Shown in pieces: positions 8,977 through 18,084 of a DNA stretch of 64,000 nucleotides. The stretch is from Paenibacillus agilis (GTDB lineage Bacteria > Bacillota > Bacilli > Paenibacillales > Paenibacillaceae): assembly GCF_007786455.1 (NCBI RefSeq), contig NZ_VNJK01000001.1, forward strand, positions 372,001 to 436,000, given 5' to 3'. Within the stretch, counting starts at the first letter, position 1; each line of letters opens with the position of its first letter. Under the pieces are notes generated by a model. That model was not told the DNA's origin and did not search any database. It saw only the letters and a list, made by a program, of their open reading frames with translations. The translations under genes and the position numbers were made by a program.

Positions 8977-9228
8977 TATTGTGACAAAAACAATAATTTT
9001 CCTACATTCTCTCCAATTGGATGAAGGAAAATGAGGAAACATGCTCGAATAATGGTATAATCGATAAAGTATTGCAGTATTCGATAACTCATTGTAAATA
9101 ATAAAAAGCAGCTGTATATACCGTGTATGACTTTTCACATATCCGATCTATATGCGGCATATATATGCTCTTGTATAATTTTTCTATAGGTACGACATAA
9201 TGGTGATAAGGCAGGAAAGGTTTTGGGG

Positions 9229-9522
9229 GTGCGAGAACAGGTGCGAAACATACACAACACCAAACGAATAATGATCAGCTTGCCCGACCAACTGTTACAA
9301 GAAGTGGACGGCATCGTGGCAATGGAGAACTCCAATCGCAGTGAATTCATTCGCCAAGCTATGAAATTGTACTTGAACGAACGGAAGAAACGCCATATCC
9401 GTGAGTCTATGCAGCGTGGCTATATGGAAATGGCGAAGATAAACTTGACGATGGCATCCGAAGCGTTCTATGCGGAAGCAGATGCGGATGGCACGCTGGG
9501 CCGTTTAGTTAGCGGGGTGTAG
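9229..9522 (+). CDS. ndoAI: Antitoxin EndoAI (MazE-like, ribbon-helix-helix)
   Basis: Antitoxin that neutralises the EndoA RNase and probably autorepresses the operon. The N-terminal half KRIMISLPDQLLQEVDGI is a ribbon-helix-helix DNA-binding domain. The C-terminal stretch RGYMEMAKINL...SEA...LVSG is the conserved toxin-binding tail of Bacillus EndoAI. Starts are ambiguous among TTG 9223, GTG 9229 and GTG 9241; AGGAAAGG at 9212-9219 fits GTG 9229 best. The toxin gene begins 3 bases after the stop. Confidence 0.95.
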   Translation: MREQVRNIHNTKRIMISLPDQLLQEVDGIVAMENSNRSEFIRQAMKLYLNERKKRHIRESMQRGYMEMAKINLTMASEAFYAEADADGTLGRLVSGV

Positions 9523-9525
9523 CCA

Positions 9526-9876
9526 GTGATTGTGAAGCGCGGGGATGTGTTTTTTGCTGATTTATCACCCGTGGTTGGTTCGGAGCAGGGCGGTGTTCGT
9601 CCGGTTCTCGTTATTCAGAATGATATTGGCAACCGCTTCAGCCCAACCGTCATTGTAGCGGCTATAACAGCGCAGATTCAGAAGGCTAAGCTTCCAACTC
9701 ATGTGGAGATCGATGCGGAGACACATGGCTTTGATCGTGATTCTGTTATTTTGTTGGAGCAGATTCGTACGATCGACAAGCAGCGTCTGACCGATAAGAT
9801 TACGCATTTGGATGATGAGACGATGCGCAAAGTCGACGATGCCCTCCAGATTAGCATTGGTTTGATTGATTTTTAA
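9526..9876 (+). CDS. ndoA: Endoribonuclease EndoA (MazF-type toxin)
   Basis: Sequence-specific mRNA interferase of 116 residues, the normal length. The catalytic pair Arg25 ([11 protein letters not shown]) and Thr48 (AAITAQ) is present, and the N-terminal [21 protein letters not shown] matches MazF/EndoA closely. Starts at GTG, 3 bases after the antitoxin stop, and is surely co-translated. In Bacillales this pair is chromosomal and conserved beside alr, so it is a core locus rather than a recent acquisition. Known target motif in B. subtilis is UACAU; here this is only inferred. Confidence 0.96.
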   Translation: MIVKRGDVFFADLSPVVGSEQGGVRPVLVIQNDIGNRFSPTVIVAAITAQIQKAKLPTHVEIDAETHGFDRDSVILLEQIRTIDKQRLTDKITHLDDETMRKVDDALQISIGLIDF

Positions 9877-9964
9877 TTAGGAATAGCCTCTGCCTGTTCT
9901 ATTTAAGCAGGTCAGGTGGAGGTTCGTTCGCTTTTCCTTCTAGCCGATATGTGGACAATGATAA

Positions 9965-9997
9965 GGCTGCTGATTACATAATCAGTGGTCTTTTTTG
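9965..9997 (+). terminator. Terminator after ndoA
   Basis: GGCTGCTGATT (9965-9975) pairs, with three G-U wobbles, with AATCAGTGGTC (9980-9990), followed by TTTTTTG. A second imperfect hairpin rich in CCTG/CAGG lies just upstream at about 9888-9923. Confidence 0.75.
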
Positions 9998-10089
9998 TTT
10001 CCTTCAGGCAGTGCTGGAAATGCTATTGGATTTCTGAGACAATAATGATGGTGAGGTTACTAGCCATTTAGATAGAAAGGAAGGCTAAA

Positions 10090-12321
10090 ATGACGGTATC
10101 TGAACAAACGATGGAGTTAGCAGAACTGGAAGCGATTGTAGAGCAGCTAAAAGCAAACGAACGTGAACGCCTTTTAAAGCAGCTTGCTTCTGAGTTGTCT
10201 CTTGGGACAGGACAAGTCCAACGTACGATCGAGCTATTAGACGAGGGGAATACGATTCCATTTATTGCCCGTTACCGTAAAGAAATGACGGGAGAGCTTG
10301 ATGAGAATCAGCTTCGTAGCTTGGAAGAGCGCTTAGGCTACATTCGTGGGCTCGAAGAACGCAAACGCGAGGTCATGCGACTTATTGCAGAGCAGAACAA
10401 GCTGACAACGGTGCTCCAACAAGCCATTGTGAAAGCGGTTAAGCTTCAGGAAGTAGAGGATTTGTATCGTCCATACAGACAGAAGCGTAAGACGCGTGCT
10501 AGCGTCGCGAAAGAGCGAGGCTTACAGCCGTTGGCGGATTGGGTGCTTACGGAGCCGAAGTCAGGGGATCCTTTACAGGAGGCTGCTGCATACATTCAGC
10601 CTGACCTAGGTGTAGAGACGAGCGAGCAAGCGATACAAGGTGCGCTCGACATCATCGCTGAGCTAATCGGAGATGATCCTGTCGTTCGTAAATGGGTAAG
10701 ACAGTATACATACGAACAAGGATTGCTGCGGACTGAGGCTAAAGATACAGAGCAGGAATCGGTGTACGAGATGTATTATGCGTACAGTGAGCCAGTCAAG
10801 CGCCTACCTTCCCATCGAATATTGGCGATTAACCGCGGTGAACGTGAAGAAGTGTTGAAGGTATCATTGGATGTACAGAACGACATGATTTTGGCATACA
10901 TACAGAAAAAGTGGATTCGCGGTGCTTCGGTTGTGCGCAGTTTGTTGGAAGCGACGGTAGAGGATGCATACAAGCGACTGATTGCTTCTTCGATTGAACG
11001 CGATGTGCGCAATGAATTGACAGAGAAGGCGGAGGAACAGGCGATTGATGTATTCGCCAAAAACTTACGCAGCTTGCTGCTGCAACCGCCGGTCAAAGGT
11101 AAGACGGTACTAGCAGTTGACCCAGCATTCCGTACCGGCTGTAAGTTAGCTGTAGTCGATGATACAGGTAAAATGCTGGAGGTAGCGGTGACGTATCCGA
11201 CTGCGCCGCATAACAAGGTTAAAGAAGCAGAGCGCACCTTCACTGAATTGGCTCGTAAATATGATGCAGATATTATCGTTATCGGAAATGGTACGGCATC
11301 ACGGGAGACGGAGCAATTCGTTGCCGACTGGCTCGGACACTATGCTACTGAATTCGGCAAAAGATTGCAGTATCTCATCGTAAATGAAGCTGGGGCGAGT
11401 GTTTATTCTGCTTCTAAGTTGGCGCAGGAGGAGTTCCCTAGTCTTGATGTGGCAGAACGCAGTGCGGTTTCTATCGGTCGACGGGTACAAGATCCACTTG
11501 CGGAGCTCGTTAAAATTGATCCGAAGGCAATTGGGGTTGGACAATATCAACATGACGTAGCTGCCAAACGCTTAGAAGAAAATCTTGGAGCAGTCGTTGA
11601 GTCTGCGGTTAACCACGTAGGTGTAGATGTAAACACGGCTTCGCCTTCACTGCTATCTTATGTAGCGGGTATCAATGCAACATTGGCTAAAAATATCGTG
11701 AAGCATCGGGAAGAGAACGGCAAGTTCACGAAGCGTCAGCAGCTGCAAAAGGTAGCTCGTCTTGGCCCGAAAGCATACGAGCAATGTATTGGCTTCCTGC
11801 GCATTACAGATGGAGACTATGCGCTTGATCAAACGCCAATTCACCCAGAATCATACAAAGTAACAGAGCGTCTGCTTGCTTCGCTCGGCTTCAAGGTCAA
11901 TGCGATCGGTTCAGAGCAGCTTGTGAAGAAGCTGCGCGATGCTTCTGTGGAGCAATTGGCAGCTGAGCTGGAAGTTGGTATACCAACGTTGAAAGATATC
12001 GTAGACAGCTTGCTGCGTCCTGGACGCGATCCACGTGAGGAACTTCCTCCTCCGATATTTCGTACCGATGTACTTCAGATTGAGGATTTAGTGCCTGGGA
12101 TGGAGCTGCAAGGAACGGTTCGGAACGTTATTGATTTCGGGGCATTTGTTGATATTGGGATTAAAAATGATGGACTTGTCCACATTTCCCAAATTAGCGA
12201 TCGCTTTGTGAAGCATCCGCTGGATGTTGTTTCTGTAGGAGACAATGTGACAGTGTGGGTCATGCAGGTGGATGTGAAAAAAGGTCGCGTTGGGTTGACG
12301 ATGAAGCAGCCTAAGCAATAG
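10090..12321 (+). CDS. tex: Tex-family S1 RNA-binding transcription accessory protein
   Basis: Tex protein, 743 residues. Visible order: helical N-terminal domain with IPFIARYRKEMTGELDE (about 55-72), a YqgF/RNase H-like domain starting VLAVDPAFRTGCKLAV (about 338-354), a helix-hairpin-helix pair in NTASPSLLSYVAGI...LARNIV-like sequence (about 515-560), and a C-terminal S1 domain GMELQGTVRNVIDFGAFVDIG (about 665-740). ATG 10090 follows AGAAAGGAAGG. Tex binds nucleic acid and influences transcription; the exact role is unclear even in model species. In Bacillales it is the neighbour of cmpA and the SprT-like gene, as here. Confidence 0.97.
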   Translation: MTVSEQTMELAELEAIVEQLKANERERLLKQLASELSLGTGQVQRTIELLDEGNTIPFIARYRKEMTGELDENQLRSLEERLGYIRGLEERKREVMRLIAEQNKLTTVLQQAIVKAVKLQEVEDLYRPYRQKRKTRASVAKERGLQPLADWVLTEPKSGDPLQEAAAYIQPDLGVETSEQAIQGALDIIAELIGDDPVVRKWVRQYTYEQGLLRTEAKDTEQESVYEMYYAYSEPVKRLPSHRILAINRGEREEVLKVSLDVQNDMILAYIQKKWIRGASVVRSLLEATVEDAYKRLIASSIERDVRNELTEKAEEQAIDVFAKNLRSLLLQPPVKGKTVLAVDPAFRTGCKLAVVDDTGKMLEVAVTYPTAPHNKVKEAERTFTELARKYDADIIVIGNGTASRETEQFVADWLGHYATEFGKRLQYLIVNEAGASVYSASKLAQEEFPSLDVAERSAVSIGRRVQDPLAELVKIDPKAIGVGQYQHDVAAKRLEENLGAVVESAVNHVGVDVNTASPSLLSYVAGINATLAKNIVKHREENGKFTKRQQLQKVARLGPKAYEQCIGFLRITDGDYALDQTPIHPESYKVTERLLASLGFKVNAIGSEQLVKKLRDASVEQLAAELEVGIPTLKDIVDSLLRPGRDPREELPPPIFRTDVLQIEDLVPGMELQGTVRNVIDFGAFVDIGIKNDGLVHISQISDRFVKHPLDVVSVGDNVTVWVMQVDVKKGRVGLTMKQPKQ

Positions 12322-12423
12322 ACGATGGTTACCGGAAAATGAAATGATAGGGCACAGCCCGTTGTGCTGCCGAGGCTAACAATAGTTATTAAATATGTAT
12401 TTGCAGATTTGCAGAGCTCATAG

Positions 12424-12465
12424 AAGCCGGACATGCCTCGCCGAGGAATATTGTCCGGCTTTATT
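12424..12465. terminator. Bidirectional terminator between tex and cmpA
   Basis: AAGCCGGACA (12424-12433) pairs with TGTCCGGCTT (12452-12461), with an inner CCTCGCCGAGG. It separates the convergent tex (+) and cmpA (-) genes. Confidence 0.8.
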
Positions 12466-12516
12466 CCGAGAGGGGATGCGGAAGCCTAGCGTTTGCTGAA
12501 TGATTTGCTGAGTTGA

Positions 12517-12657
12517 TTACTGAGTTGTCTTCGAATGGAATGAACGAACCGACGGCTTCGAACGATAAAAAAACCAACAATCATTGAGCAGCTTGATCTG
12601 CCTGCGATCTTTTTTCTGATAGGCTTTCATAAGCTGATTGCTTAACCATTGCGGCAC
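12517..12657 (-). CDS. cmpA: Cortex morphogenetic protein CmpA
   Basis: A 46-residue sporulation protein. Translating the minus strand from the GTG at 12657 gives MPQWLSNQLMKAYQKKD, RRQIKLLNDCWFFYRSK and a short Ser/Thr-rich tail. The MPQWL opening and QIKLLN-CWFFYR core are what I know from CmpA of Bacillus and Paenibacillus. AAGGAGGG lies 8 bases upstream, an ideal ribosome binding site. In B. subtilis CmpA is an adaptor that, with ClpXP and SpoIVA, controls spore cortex assembly. Its place next to tex and the SprT-like gene fits. It supports a spore-forming host. Confidence 0.9.
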   Translation of the reverse strand: MPQWLSNQLMKAYQKKDRRQIKLLNDCWFFYRSKPSVRSFHSKTTQ

Positions 12658-12782
12658 GGGCTATTCCCTCCTTCTAAGGATGACGATACGATGTTGTACC
12701 GTTATCATATGGGCATCTGCCATAGAAGGTGCAGGTCCTGTAAAGTGCATAAGCTATGATAAAATAAAAATGCTCTGATCAA

Positions 12783-12818
12783 ATAAAAAACTCCAGCGCG
12801 GTTAAGCAGCGGGAGTTA
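12783..12818 (-). terminator. Terminator of the 12906-13256 gene
   Basis: On the minus strand AACTCCCGCTGC pairs with GCGCTGGAGTT and is followed by TTTTTTATTT. It ends the short minus-strand transcript before cmpA. Confidence 0.75.
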
Positions 12819-12905
12819 GTAGAGCTTGTTTTAGTATTGTGCATGATTACAGATCTGTCTGATTCCGACGACTGCGGCCGCAATCAATTCATTTTAGCTT
12901 AAACA

Positions 12906-13256
12906 CTAAACAGCTTCTTCCTCATACCATTGTTCCATTTGCGCTTGCAGGGCACGAATTTCAGTAAGCAGCGAGATAAGCGGATATTCGGTCTCACGAA
13001 TGGACGAAAAAGCTTGCTCAAGCTCATTTAAATAATGAAGTCCGCTTACGATTTGATCTTGCTCACGAAGCAATTCAAGCTGATCGCATTCCGCTACTGC
13101 AACAGGCAGTACCGGAACTTCATGAGCTGTTAGCTTTCCAATTTCTTTATTCAAGCGGAGGTTCAACGCACTTAGTTGATAAGCATAATCTGTCGGCATT
13201 TCTACGAACTCCAGCTTTGCATCGCGTTGCAGAATAAGATAGCGCATTTTTGGCAT
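12906..13256 (-). CDS. Conserved-looking hypothetical protein, 116 residues
   Basis: I do not recognise a family. The protein starts MPKMRYLILQRDAKLEFVEM, has no membrane segment or signal peptide, is acidic and mostly helical (heptad-like leucines at residues 27-45 and 85-110), and ends QMEQWYEEEAV. The start is well supported: AAGGAGTG 7 bases upstream of ATG 13256. It is transcribed divergently from the SprT-like gene, has its own terminator and probably its own promoter in the region 13257-13398. Function unknown. Confidence 0.75.
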   Translation of the reverse strand: MPKMRYLILQRDAKLEFVEMPTDYAYQLSALNLRLNKEIGKLTAHEVPVLPVAVAECDQLELLREQDQIVSGLHYLNELEQAFSSIRETEYPLISLLTEIRALQAQMEQWYEEEAV

Positions 13257-13398
13257 GTTCTGTCACTCCTTCACGTTCAATTGCCATGATTCTCTTGACA
13301 GTGTAATGGACTTCAAGTACAAATTCAAGTATGGAAAACAAGCATTCTTCTTAATTAGAGGACGAGCAGTTAAGTATACAGAGGGTGGTGCTCTTACC

Positions 13399-13902
13399 TT
13401 GAATCGGATAACAGAATCTATTTTGCAGCAGATGGTAGAGCGAATTTCCATCGATTCTTTTGGCAAGCCATTTTGTCATCGAGCAAAGTTTAACGCCCGA
13501 TTGAAGACGACTGGCGGCCGATATTTGCTGCGTTCACACGATATCGAGATTAACCCGAAGCAGTGGGAAGCCCACGGGGAAGAGGAAGTTATCAGCATCA
13601 TTAAGCATGAGCTGTGTCATTATCATCTTCATCTTGAAGGCAGAGGATATCAGCATCGGGATAAGGATTTTAAGGAATTGCTGCAGAAGGTTGGTGGATC
13701 AAGATTTTGCAAGGCGATTCCCAGCTTGCAGAAAAAGAGACGTGAGCCCTATCGATATAGGCTGGTATGTAAAACATGCAGCCTTACTTATTTGCGCAAG
13801 CGTCGTGTAGACGTTCAGAAGTACGTATGCGGTCGTTGTAGAGGGCCGCTTCTTATGGAGCGCATCGTTATTGAGGCGGGAACAAATACGAGTTTGAAAT
13901 AG
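13399..13902 (+). CDS. SprT-like zinc metalloprotease-fold protein
   Basis: SprT family (B. subtilis YdcK type), 167 residues. Core motif KHELCHYHLH with HExxH at residues 70-74, preceded by SFGKPF and TTGGRYLLRSHDIEINPKQ. The C-terminus carries a zinc ribbon, CKTC...CGRC. The start is a TTG at 13399 with GGTGGTG 8 bases upstream; the frame is open further upstream to 13255, but that stretch would overlap the divergent gene and does not resemble SprT N-termini. Whether bacterial SprT proteins act as proteases in vivo is not established. Confidence 0.85.
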   Translation: MNRITESILQQMVERISIDSFGKPFCHRAKFNARLKTTGGRYLLRSHDIEINPKQWEAHGEEEVISIIKHELCHYHLHLEGRGYQHRDKDFKELLQKVGGSRFCKAIPSLQKKRREPYRYRLVCKTCSLTYLRKRRVDVQKYVCGRCRGPLLMERIVIEAGTNTSLK

Positions 13903-13913
13903 GAGGGGTAGAT

Positions 13914-14747
13914 ATGGCGAAGCTAGCGGGCAAGACGATTGTTCTTACTGGGCCGCGTAAGGCGGAAGAAATGGCGACCATCGTTATGAAGCAGGGGGGA
14001 ACTCCGCTCATTCGACCGACACAGGGAACGGTATATGCACAATTTGAGCATCTGGATCAAGAAGTGGACAAGCTCCTTCATACACCGTTCACGTGGGGCA
14101 TATGGACGACAGGAATTGGTATAAATACGCTAATGGAAGCGGCTGAAGCATTGGGGAAGGCAGATGCACTGAAGGCTCGACTGAAGGAGCTGAGGCACGC
14201 AGCACGAGGCTATAAGACGATGAATGCTTTGAAGCGACTTGGTATTGTGCCAGAAGTTCGTGATGATGATGGATCAACGGCTGGTCTTATCCGTGCACTG
14301 CAATCGCATGGAGCCGAGCATTTTAAGGGTGAGACGGTTTCTTTGCAGCTTCATGGCGACCCAGCACCCGCTCTAGTGGCTTTCTTTGAGGAAGCCGAAG
14401 CTAGTTATGCAGAACTGATGCCATATCGCCATACTCCACCTGAGCCTGAAGTAATGAAGCAGTTGCTCGAAGAGATCGTGCAGGGCCAAGTGGATGCAGT
14501 CGTCATGACGAGTGCGCCTCAGCCGAGATTTTTATTTGAGTACGCTCGTGAGCAAGGGTTAGAGACAGAACTGCTGCAGCAATTTGCATCGGGGACACTG
14601 GCGGCTGCAGTAGGTAAGGTGACAGCAGGTGTGCTCCGTGATGAAGGCGTTGAGCGCATTCTTGTTCCGCAAGAAGAGCGGATGGGTGCGTTAATTGTGC
14701 GGTTGGCGCAATGGTATGATGGGCAGCAGGAAGATTCTTTAGATTAA
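13914..14747 (+). CDS. Uroporphyrinogen-III synthase family protein
   Basis: HemD-fold protein, 277 residues. The start GKTIVLTGPRKAEEMATIV is the beta-strand/TGPR motif of the family, the middle has GIWTTGIGINTLMEAAE, and the second lobe has VSLQLHGDPAPALVAFFEEA and VVMTSAPQPRFLFEYA. The enzyme cyclises hydroxymethylbilane to uroporphyrinogen III. This gene is not near other hem genes, so it may be a paralogue with another role rather than the main HemD. ATG 13914 has AGGAGGGG upstream, 11 bases after the SprT-like stop, so the two are probably co-transcribed. Confidence 0.8.
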   Translation: MAKLAGKTIVLTGPRKAEEMATIVMKQGGTPLIRPTQGTVYAQFEHLDQEVDKLLHTPFTWGIWTTGIGINTLMEAAEALGKADALKARLKELRHAARGYKTMNALKRLGIVPEVRDDDGSTAGLIRALQSHGAEHFKGETVSLQLHGDPAPALVAFFEEAEASYAELMPYRHTPPEPEVMKQLLEEIVQGQVDAVVMTSAPQPRFLFEYAREQGLETELLQQFASGTLAAAVGKVTAGVLRDEGVERILVPQEERMGALIVRLAQWYDGQQEDSLD

Positions 14748-15094
14748 ATGGCGTCATTTTATCATTCATACTGCTTATAAAAGTTCCAGAGGGTGGTCAA
14801 ACGACTGCACTGTGGAGCTTTTTTTATTGGCTACGCCTAAGAAACAAGTTCACTTATAAGTAAAAATGTACTGCATTAAAGGGGCTTATTAGTAGAGGGA
14901 ATAGTCTTACATACTTTAAAGGTCACTTAGTTCCAGTTATTACAAGTTTTTATTATGTGAAATAAAGCACTTATATTTCTAAATATTACAACTTATGTTT
15001 AGACATTACATTTTTATTGTGTTAATTTTAATTTCGTTATTATTTTTTATGAACATATGAACATAAAAAGAAATTAATTTAGGGGGAAGTAAAA
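14748..15094 (+). other. Gene-free AT-rich interval
   Basis: Contains the terminator at 14783-14826 and then about 230 bases of very AT-rich DNA leading to the secreted fibronectin-type protein. A promoter is likely here, but I cannot place one with confidence. Confidence 0.6.
14783..14826 (+). terminator. Terminator of the SprT/HemD transcript
   Basis: GTTCCA (14783-14788) pairs with TGGAGC (14813-14818), with an inner GTGGTC/GACTGCAC helix, followed by TTTTTTTA. Confidence 0.75.
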
Positions 15095-17473
15095 TTGAAA
15101 AAGTTCGTAGGATCCTTGTTAATGCTAGTCATGCTATTGACTGCGGTAAATGCTACTCCTGCATATGCGCAGAGTAAATATACGGGTGGATTGCTAGATG
15201 GTGCGGCTATAAGCCTTGGTAAATCGGTCGGTACACCAACATCGACAAGTGCAAAAATGACCGATAATAATACGGGCACTAATGAGCCTGTTCAAAATCT
15301 CGCATGGTATACATTTACAACACCACAAGAAATATCAGCGGTAGTTGTGAACAGCAGATTTAGAAATGAAATTGAGTTCTATGATGCAAGTAACAACTTG
15401 TTACATACTTACAAACCCATACAATTCGATGGTGTTGAGTCATTGCCATCTGCGGTAAAGAACGTCTCTACTGTTGTTCTGAGAACACCTTCCGGGGGAG
15501 CTTATGTATTGGAATGGAACGTGTTTACTACACCATCTGCTGTGCCTAACCCTACCACGATCAATTGGATACAAGGCGGGGATAAAATTGTTCGACTAGA
15601 TTGGGATAATACTGGCGGAAAATCGTACACCGTTAAGCGTTCAACTTCTTCGAGTGGATTATATCAGCCGGTCGCGTCGAATGTTACAGGAACAACCTAT
15701 TTCGATCAAACAGTATCAAATGATGTAATGTATTATTATGTTGTTACAGCAAACAATGAAGCAGGTGAAAGTGCGAATTCTCCTGAAAAGCCAATAAAGC
15801 CAAGCGCTACAAAATATACAGGTGGTTTATTAGATAACGTTGAACTGCCTATAGGCAAATCTATCGATAAACCAACAGCGCTTAGTAAAAAAATGACTGA
15901 TAATAATGTAAGTACGAATGAACCAATTACAACGGGCAATTTCACTTGGCATACTTTCACATCACCTAAAGTAATTAATTCTTTACTTGTTCACAGTGAT
16001 CACTCAACTAAAGTTGAATTCTATGATGCGAATCAAAATCTACTTTACACTTACGATGTGATAAAGAATGATGGGGTGCAGTCTCTTCCAACTCCTGTAG
16101 AAAATGTGTCTACTGTAATACTGAAAGATGCGGTTGGAATAGGAATGATTATTAAGGAATTTAACGTTTATGAAACTCCATCGGCACCACCAGTTGTTAC
16201 TAAAATTAATTGGGTTTACGGTGGAAATCAAATTGTTAACTTAGAGTGGGATGAAGTTGGCGCTAAATCTTATGATGTAAAACGTGCGACTGCTAAAGAA
16301 GGTCCATACTTTCCACTTGAAACTAATATAAAAGGAACATCTTTCAGTGATAAGTCTGTAACAAATGGTGTGACTTATTATTACAAAATCACATCCGTCA
16401 ATGAAGCAGGTAAAAGTGCTGATTCTGTGGAGGCAAAAATAACACCTCATTCTAGTAAATACACGGGTGGCTTACTAGACGGTCTCGTTATTCAGACGGG
16501 TAAAACGATTCATACAACACTTGAAACAACTAGAAAGATGACAGATAACGATGTAAAGACTGAACAATTGTTTGTGAATAATGGATATACTGTGGCATGG
16601 TACGATTTCAAATCTCCAAAAGAAATTAAATCTATCATTTTGAAATCAAAAGTGGGAGTAGAACACAAAGTCGAGTTTTATGATGCAAATCAAACTTTGC
16701 TGCATACTCATGTAACTTCTACGAATGATAGCTTAGAAGTGCTACCTCAACCTATCAAAAATGTATCTTTGGTTGCTTTAAGAGTTTCCAAAGCTGAACT
16801 CGTAAATGAATGGAATGTGTTCGGTAAGAGTGATCTGCCTCCTACACAAGCGCCTATGAATCTTAAGGCAACTGGATCAGATGCACAAGTAACATTGAAC
16901 TGGAGCAAAGTGGCGGACGCAGCTAGTTATAAAATTAAGCGCTCAACAACAGCTGGGGGTACGTATACGGCAATTGCTACGGTAGATGCTGCCCAAACAA
17001 GTTACACTGATAAAACGGTTACGAACGGAACTACGTATTATTACGCGGTAACAGCGGTAGGCGCAGCGGGAGAAAGCGCAAATTCGAATGAGGCATCTGC
17101 AACACCTAAAGCTGTAGTGATTGACCCTGAGCCAAACCCAGAACCTAATCCGAATCCTGGCAATGAAGATATTGGTGACCGCGCATTGTTGACGCTAACA
17201 TTGGACAACGGTACGGAGAAAGAGTATGACCTTTCTGTAGCGGAAGTGAATGCGTTCTTAACTTGGTATGACATGCGAGCTGAGGGCAAAGGCAAGACGA
17301 CGTTTGCATTTGATAAGCACAACAACAATAAAGGCCCATTCAAAAAGCGTAAAGAATATATTAAGTTCGATAGCATTTATAATTTCGAAGTAAATGGATA
17401 TGAATCTGGAAAGGGCTCTGAAGGTCCGGAGACACCACCAACTGATCCTACTCCATTGCCTGAGGAATTATAA
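15095..17473 (+). CDS. Secreted protein with three repeated modules and fibronectin-III domains
   Basis: Exported protein of 792 residues, TTG start with AGGGGGAAG upstream. A signal peptide ends at PAYAQ (about residue 26). Three modules begin with YTGGLLDG/YTGGLLDN at about residues 29, 241 and 443. Each has a beta-rich domain with KMTDN, IEFYDA or VEFYDA and a later NVS motif, followed by a fibronectin-III domain ending in TYYYxVTAxNEAGxS. After a Pro-rich linker (PEPNPEPNPNPG) a C-terminal domain of about 80 residues has TLDNGTEKEYDLSVAEVNAF and HNNNKGPFKKRKEY, a sequence I associate with other Paenibacillus secreted proteins. It borders the phage element; role probably surface or carbohydrate binding, unproven. 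Confidence 0.8.
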   Translation: MKKFVGSLLMLVMLLTAVNATPAYAQSKYTGGLLDGAAISLGKSVGTPTSTSAKMTDNNTGTNEPVQNLAWYTFTTPQEISAVVVNSRFRNEIEFYDASNNLLHTYKPIQFDGVESLPSAVKNVSTVVLRTPSGGAYVLEWNVFTTPSAVPNPTTINWIQGGDKIVRLDWDNTGGKSYTVKRSTSSSGLYQPVASNVTGTTYFDQTVSNDVMYYYVVTANNEAGESANSPEKPIKPSATKYTGGLLDNVELPIGKSIDKPTALSKKMTDNNVSTNEPITTGNFTWHTFTSPKVINSLLVHSDHSTKVEFYDANQNLLYTYDVIKNDGVQSLPTPVENVSTVILKDAVGIGMIIKEFNVYETPSAPPVVTKINWVYGGNQIVNLEWDEVGAKSYDVKRATAKEGPYFPLETNIKGTSFSDKSVTNGVTYYYKITSVNEAGKSADSVEAKITPHSSKYTGGLLDGLVIQTGKTIHTTLETTRKMTDNDVKTEQLFVNNGYTVAWYDFKSPKEIKSIILKSKVGVEHKVEFYDANQTLLHTHVTSTNDSLEVLPQPIKNVSLVALRVSKAELVNEWNVFGKSDLPPTQAPMNLKATGSDAQVTLNWSKVADAASYKIKRSTTAGGTYTAIATVDAAQTSYTDKTVTNGTTYYYAVTAVGAAGESANSNEASATPKAVVIDPEPNPEPNPNPGNEDIGDRALLTLTLDNGTEKEYDLSVAEVNAFLTWYDMRAEGKGKTTFAFDKHNNNKGPFKKRKEYIKFDSIYNFEVNGYESGKGSEGPETPPTDPTPLPEEL

Positions 17474-17502
17474 AAGTAACGCTAAATAAGGTTGCTAATC
17501 TG

Positions 17503-17544
17503 CGACTGCTTCCCGGTATATTGCTGGCAAGCAGTCGTTTTTTT
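17503..17544 (+). terminator. Strong terminator after the secreted protein
   Basis: CGACTGCTT (17503-17511) pairs with AAGCAGTCG (17529-17537), followed by seven T. It lies between the convergent host gene and the first phage gene and so marks the left boundary of the phage element. Confidence 0.85.
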
Positions 17545-17612
17545 CTACTATAATTTTGCTCATCGATATAGCAAACAGTGACAAGCTTGTAGATAATCTT
17601 GCTTACATGTTG

Positions 17613-18074
17613 CTATTCAAACCATTCAAGTACGCCTAGTGGCTCAAAACAGATCGTATACTTACCAACTGTTACGGAAGAGCCGTATTTTTCTTGGAAA
17701 TGAAGAAGAGTAGAGTCGAGAAAATCCTCTGTGACCCCGATATAGTTAGCAAGCTCATAGCGATTGCGGATACCGTGCTTATGGGCATCAACAATCATAT
17801 CTAACGAAATAAGTCTGTTATATCCCCAGTTGCGTGCTCGCTTTTCTTGTTTTCGATTACATAGAACATTTTGATTGGTTATGTCCCCCGAAGTTGTATA
17901 GTAATGACCGAGTTCCTCCGCGAGAATACACGCTTTCTCTATGTTTGTAGAAATATGCTTATTGATCCAAATCACTTTGTCCGAATAGAAGCCCTTATTT
18001 CTTGCTGTCAACGGCATTTCATAGGTATCCACATCTTGCTGTGCTGCCTCTTTAAGCAATTGTTCATAGGTCAT
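17613..18074 (-). CDS. ImmA/IrrE-type metallopeptidase (anti-repressor)
   Basis: Protein of 153 residues in the position of XkdA in PBSX. The zinc motif reads AEELGHYY (residues 52-59), so the usual HExxH has Glu in place of the first His; I recall this variant in phage-borne members, but the loss of a ligand should be noted. The C-terminal half contains SLDMIVDAHKHGIRNRYELANYIGVTEDFL, a winged-helix-like element of the family. It starts 10 bases after the Xre repressor and is co-transcribed. By analogy with ImmA/ImmR it cleaves the repressor on induction. Confidence 0.85.
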   Translation of the reverse strand: MTYEQLLKEAAQQDVDTYEMPLTARNKGFYSDKVIWINKHISTNIEKACILAEELGHYYTTSGDITNQNVLCNRKQEKRARNWGYNRLISLDMIVDAHKHGIRNRYELANYIGVTEDFLDSTLLHFQEKYGSSVTVGKYTICFEPLGVLEWFE

Positions 18075-18084
18075 GGCGTCACTC

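Noticed and set aside
9054-9061. TATAAT as a -10 box for the ndoAI-ndoA operon
   Set aside because: No acceptable -35 hexamer at 16-18 bases upstream; promoter position left open.
10776-11243. Long minus-strand frame of 155 codons inside tex
   Set aside because: Tex is unmistakable on the plus strand; the opposite frame is open only because of codon use.
13255-13398. N-terminal extension of the SprT-like gene
   Set aside because: The 48 extra codons overlap the ribosome binding site of the divergent gene and do not resemble SprT starts; TTG 13399 has its own site.
17474-17612. Search for attL/attR direct repeats against 44213-44397
   Set aside because: No shared stretch longer than chance was seen, and no integrase gene lies in the element.
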